A stretch of DNA of 17,921 nt from UBA8437 sp963933195 (GTDB lineage Bacteria; Planctomycetota; Planctomycetia; Planctomycetales; Planctomycetaceae). Positions 15,534-17,921 of the stretch are shown one piece after another. The notes below the pieces were generated by a model. That model saw nothing but the letters and a program-made list of their open reading frames with translations. It had not been told where the DNA came from and ran no database searches. The position numbers and the translations under genes are program-made. How positions within the stretch are numbered: the stretch's first letter is position 1; every line of letters starts with the position of its first letter. Location of the stretch: the NCBI GenBank assembly GCA_963933195.1, contig CAWVUS010000077.1:1-17921 (forward strand). The letters are read 5' to 3'.

Positions 15534-16543
15534 TGCGAATGCACGCCACCGAATTCGTCGGGGCGATCGACGGGCAGGACGTGCCTCCGGTTGTGGTCCT
15601 GGTCGGCGCCGAAGGCTTGCTGGTTCGTCAGAGTGCTGCCGCCATTGCACGCGCGGTGCTGGGCGAGGAGGGCGAGGAGGATCTGTCTCGTCGAAACGGT
15701 GATGACAACACGTGGCGAGACATCCACGATGAATTGGCCACCGTCTCGATGTTCGCCGAACGACGGGTCGTCCTGGTGGACGACGCTGAACAGTTCATCA
15801 AGCAGAACCGGTCGACGCTGGAAGAGTACGTTGCCGCCCCGGTCAAGAAGAGTGTGCTGATCTTGCAGCCGAAGTCCTTTCCGGGGAACACGCGGTTGGC
15901 GAAGGCGGTCAAGGCATCGGGTGCTGTGGTGGAGTGTACGGCGCTGGAGGGGGCGGCGCTGTTGCGGTGGTTGGGAGGAGTCGCCGGTGAGCAGCACGCG
16001 ATCGAATTGACGCGGGACGCCGCGTCGTTGCTCGTGGAACTGGTGGGCTCGAATCTCTCGCAACTCGAATCAGAACTCGCCAAGCTGGCCTCCTGCTCGC
16101 CGGCGGGACGGATTGACGTTGAGATGGTGAGGTCGTTGGTTGGTGGGTGGCAGGTGCAATCGACCTTCGACATGCTGGCCGCGTTGCGGCAGGGGCGAAC
16201 CGGGTCGGCCCTGGTGGAGTTTGGTCGGCTTCACGAATCGAAAGAGCCACTGCCCAAGCTGATGGGCGGCGTGGCCTACGTTTACCGACGGTTGGCCCGT
16301 GCCACCGAGATGGCCCGGCAGGGCAAACGACTCAGCCAGGCTCTTAAAGATGCCGGTGTCTATTACAAGGAAGTCGATGAATCGAACCGGTACCTTCGCC
16401 GGATCGGACGCGACGAGGCCGAGCAGATTTTGAAGCGGTTGTTGACGGTGGACAAGAAATTGAAGGGAGCTGACGACGAGGGCAAGCTACCGGATCACCT
16501 CGTGGTCGAGCAGTTACTGGTTCAATTGTCCGGAGTTGGCTGA
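15533..16543 (+). CDS. holA: DNA polymerase III subunit delta
   Basis: 336 residues, the usual length for HolA. Delta is the clamp-loader subunit that opens the beta sliding clamp. The N-terminal AAA+-like fold lacks a functional P-loop, as expected (VVVLVGAEGLLVRQ at about 20-33). The family pattern is clear: MFAERRVVLVDDAEQF, then YVAAPVKKSVLILQPK, VVECTALEGAALLRWL, LLVELVGSNLSQLESELAKL, and the collar domain from about residue 200 (STFDMLAALRQGR, LPKLMGGVAYVYRRL, AEQILKRLLTVDKKLKG). A Shine-Dalgarno and an extended -10 promoter precede it. It is divergent from the phosphohexomutase-like gene across a 76 bp gap, with smpB 56 bp downstream on the same strand, so a holA-smpB transcript is plausible. 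Confidence 0.93.
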   Translation: MRMHATEFVGAIDGQDVPPVVVLVGAEGLLVRQSAAAIARAVLGEEGEEDLSRRNGDDNTWRDIHDELATVSMFAERRVVLVDDAEQFIKQNRSTLEEYVAAPVKKSVLILQPKSFPGNTRLAKAVKASGAVVECTALEGAALLRWLGGVAGEQHAIELTRDAASLLVELVGSNLSQLESELAKLASCSPAGRIDVEMVRSLVGGWQVQSTFDMLAALRQGRTGSALVEFGRLHESKEPLPKLMGGVAYVYRRLARATEMARQGKRLSQALKDAGVYYKEVDESNRYLRRIGRDEAEQILKRLLTVDKKLKGADDEGKLPDHLVVEQLLVQLSGVG

Positions 16544-16599
16544 GCCGGTTGTGGCGTACCCTTTTCCCGGCGCCGTGGCGCTGTAAGATTCTCTCGCCC

Positions 16600-17088
16600 A
16601 TGGCGAAGAAAAAGAAACAGCCGACCAAGACGAACGACTCCGGTCCGGAGCGTCGTGTCGTCACTCGCAACCGCAAGGCACGCCACACCTATGACGTGCT
16701 CGAGGAACTCGAGTGCGGCGTGGTGCTGACTGGTAGTGAGGTGAAGAGTATTCGGGATGGGAAGATCTCGATCGACGAATCCTATGCACGGGTCATTGAT
16801 GGTGAACTCTGGTGGCTGGGAGCACGGATTGCCGAGTATCCCCAGGCGAATGTGATGAATCACGAGCCCGAGAGACGACGAAAGCTGCTTGTGCACAAGC
16901 GGGAGTTGCAAAAATTTGCCGAGTCCGCGTCGCAGCGGGGGCTGACACTGGTGCCGCTGACGGTTCATTTTGTCGGTGGCAAGATCAAGGTTGGCCTGGC
17001 GATGGCTCGCGGGCGGCGGTTGTACGACAAGCGGGAGAAGCTCCGGGCACGTAGCGATCGGGAGGAAATGCAACAGGCGAGTCGATGA
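16600..17088 (+). CDS. smpB: SsrA-binding protein (trans-translation)
   Basis: 162 residues. SmpB binds tmRNA and brings it to stalled ribosomes. Family blocks are clear: NRKARHTYDVLEELECGVVL, TGSEVKSIRDGKISIDESYA, GELWWLGARI, a RRKLLVHKRELQKF block, RGLTLVPLTVHF, KIKVGLAMARGRRLYDKRE and a basic, disordered C-terminal tail of the kind that folds in the decoding site. The ATG at 16600 (MAKKKKQ) is chosen because a basic Lys-rich start is typical; the frame is open back to a TTG at 16549, but those 17 extra residues do not resemble the family. No strong Shine-Dalgarno is seen. The gene follows holA by 56 bp. The tmRNA gene ssrA is not in this window. Confidence 0.96.
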   Translation: MAKKKKQPTKTNDSGPERRVVTRNRKARHTYDVLEELECGVVLTGSEVKSIRDGKISIDESYARVIDGELWWLGARIAEYPQANVMNHEPERRRKLLVHKRELQKFAESASQRGLTLVPLTVHFVGGKIKVGLAMARGRRLYDKREKLRARSDREEMQQASR

Positions 17089-17184
17089 GATGTGGACAGG
17101 TCCGGAATTGTCGGGTGCGGCTGGAATGCGTGTGGAACTGCCGGTAGGTTGTGAATTCGACGACTTCAAGGGGAGACGGTAGAC
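17089..17184. other. Short gap between smpB and the membrane protein
   Basis: This 96 bp gap shows no convincing terminator or sigma70 promoter. A purine-rich GGGGAG at 17170-17175, nine bases before the ATG at 17185, is a plausible Shine-Dalgarno. The downstream gene may share the holA-smpB transcript. Confidence 0.35.
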
Positions 17185-17921
17185 ATGTTCGATGGCGATG
17201 CCCCCGCGGCTGGAGATTCAGATACCGCTGACGTGCCAGTGCCTCCCAAGCCTGCCGCAGACGAAGACGGGCTGCTGGATACCATTGCCGATGGAGCCGG
17301 TGAAGTGGCCAAAAAGACCGGCGGTGTGCTGTGGACCATGTTCGTCAGGGTTCTCAAGGAGTTTTACCGCTACATCATCGTCGTCTTTCTGCCGATCCCG
17401 GTCAGGTATCTCGCACGCAAGCAACTGGCATTCCGTGACTTTCAGGCCGACGACGGCAAGGGACAACTGGAATTCTATTCGCAGCCGAACTTTGTCACGA
17501 CGATTCACCTGATCTGGGTCGGCTGGGTCGTGGCCGCGTTTGGCCTGTACAACCGAATCGTGCACGGGTCCGCCATCCCCGAGTTTTCACAGACGATTAT
17601 GGATGGTTTGTCGTGGTTCTGGCTGACAGTGCTTTGCATCACCGTGTTGGTGTTGGGTATTCAATTCGGCCGTGTCGCCTCGGGGTTCCTGCTGACGACG
17701 GTTGTGATCGTGGTCATGGGCATGTTGTTGTGGGAACAGGTCTCGGATGTCGAGGTCGTCAAGCTGACGGCTGAAAACGCGAAGAAGATCGATGTGACCC
17801 TGGGGTGGGGCGTCCCGATGGTCGTGTCGGCCGTGCTGGGCATCACGATGTTGTTGTCCAGTATCTGGCAACAACTGGATGATCGCTGGATTGTTGCCCA
17901 CCAGGGCAATTTTCTTGAGCA
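17185..17921 (+). CDS. Multi-pass membrane protein of unknown function (5' part; cut by window end)
   Basis: The frame from ATG 17185 stays open to the window edge: 245 complete codons with no stop. A hydrophilic Pro/Asp/Ala-rich N-terminus (about residues 1-45) is followed by a first hydrophobic segment at about 61-74 (YIIVVFLPIPVRYL), a second near 108-122 (IHLIWVGWVVAAFGL), then segments near 145-158 (LSWFWLTVLCITVL), 166-181 (ASGFLLTTVVIVVMGM) and 209-224 (GVPMVVSAVLGITMLL). The part nearest the end, DRWIVAHQGNFLE, looks like the start of a soluble domain. I do not recognise the family; such proteins occur in planctomycetes as conserved membrane proteins (general recollection, not checked). 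It lies 96 bp after smpB with a plausible Shine-Dalgarno. Coding support is the long open frame, regular hydrophobic spacing and codon bias like its neighbours. Confidence 0.85.
   Translation, partial: MFDGDAPAAGDSDTADVPVPPKPAADEDGLLDTIADGAGEVAKKTGGVLWTMFVRVLKEFYRYIIVVFLPIPVRYLARKQLAFRDFQADDGKGQLEFYSQPNFVTTIHLIWVGWVVAAFGLYNRIVHGSAIPEFSQTIMDGLSWFWLTVLCITVLVLGIQFGRVASGFLLTTVVIVVMGMLLWEQVSDVEVVKLTAENAKKIDVTLGWGVPMVVSAVLGITMLLSSIWQQLDDRWIVAHQGNFLE

Noticed and set aside
16549..16599. An N-terminal extension of SmpB from TTG
   Set aside because: The 17 residues are unlike SmpB, and the ATG at 16600 gives the normal basic start and length.
17089..17184. tmRNA gene (ssrA) next to smpB
   Set aside because: The gap is too short and shows no tRNA-like acceptor or tag-reading frame; the gene is not in this window.

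Overview
The window looks like a GC-rich planctomycete chromosome segment. The clues are large membrane-anchored Ser/Thr kinases, cadherin-like Ig repeats and a LamG/DUF1080-like tail on one kinase, a MoxR/magnesium-chelatase-type ATPase, and many starts without a Shine-Dalgarno sequence. No database search was possible, so the assignment to Planctomycetota is inference. I see no tRNA, rRNA, CRISPR array, transposase or phage gene. Coding density is high: the largest non-coding gaps are about 155 bp (7869-8023) and 149 bp (9467-9615).

Layout. (1) 1-2411, plus strand: the end of a single-pass membrane protein, coupled by an ATGA overlap to a secreted protein with a BamE/SmpA-like C-terminus. 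(2) 2437-7868, minus strand: a compact signalling operon. A transmembrane Ser/Thr kinase is followed by an FHA-GAF-SpoIIE (PP2C-type) phosphatase and then a DinG-like helicase whose GTG start overlaps the phosphatase stop. A good sigma70-like promoter precedes the kinase. (3) 8024-13032, plus strand: a MoxR/ChlI-like AAA+ ATPase, then a 1138-residue kinase with one membrane segment, three predicted Ig-like repeats and a beta-rich C-terminal domain. (4) 13029-15456, minus strand: a degenerate phosphohexomutase-like protein and a PLP aminotransferase 16 bp downstream. The aminotransferase and the big kinase end tail-to-tail on the same CTAG. (5) 15533-17921, plus strand: holA (DNA polymerase III delta), smpB (trans-translation), and the start of a multi-pass membrane protein cut by the window end.

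How it may fit together. Regions 2 and 3 form a regulatory cluster: two sensor kinases, a phosphatase with a phosphothreonine reader and a GAF sensor, and an AAA+ ATPase. DinG ties it to DNA repair or replication. The most unusual single gene is the phosphohexomutase-like protein: its catalytic serine is an aspartate, its metal and sugar loops are eroded, the phosphate-binding fourth domain is absent, and it has an added Cys/His-rich N-terminus. It looks like a repurposed pseudoenzyme. Functions of regions 1 and 5 (last gene) remain unknown.
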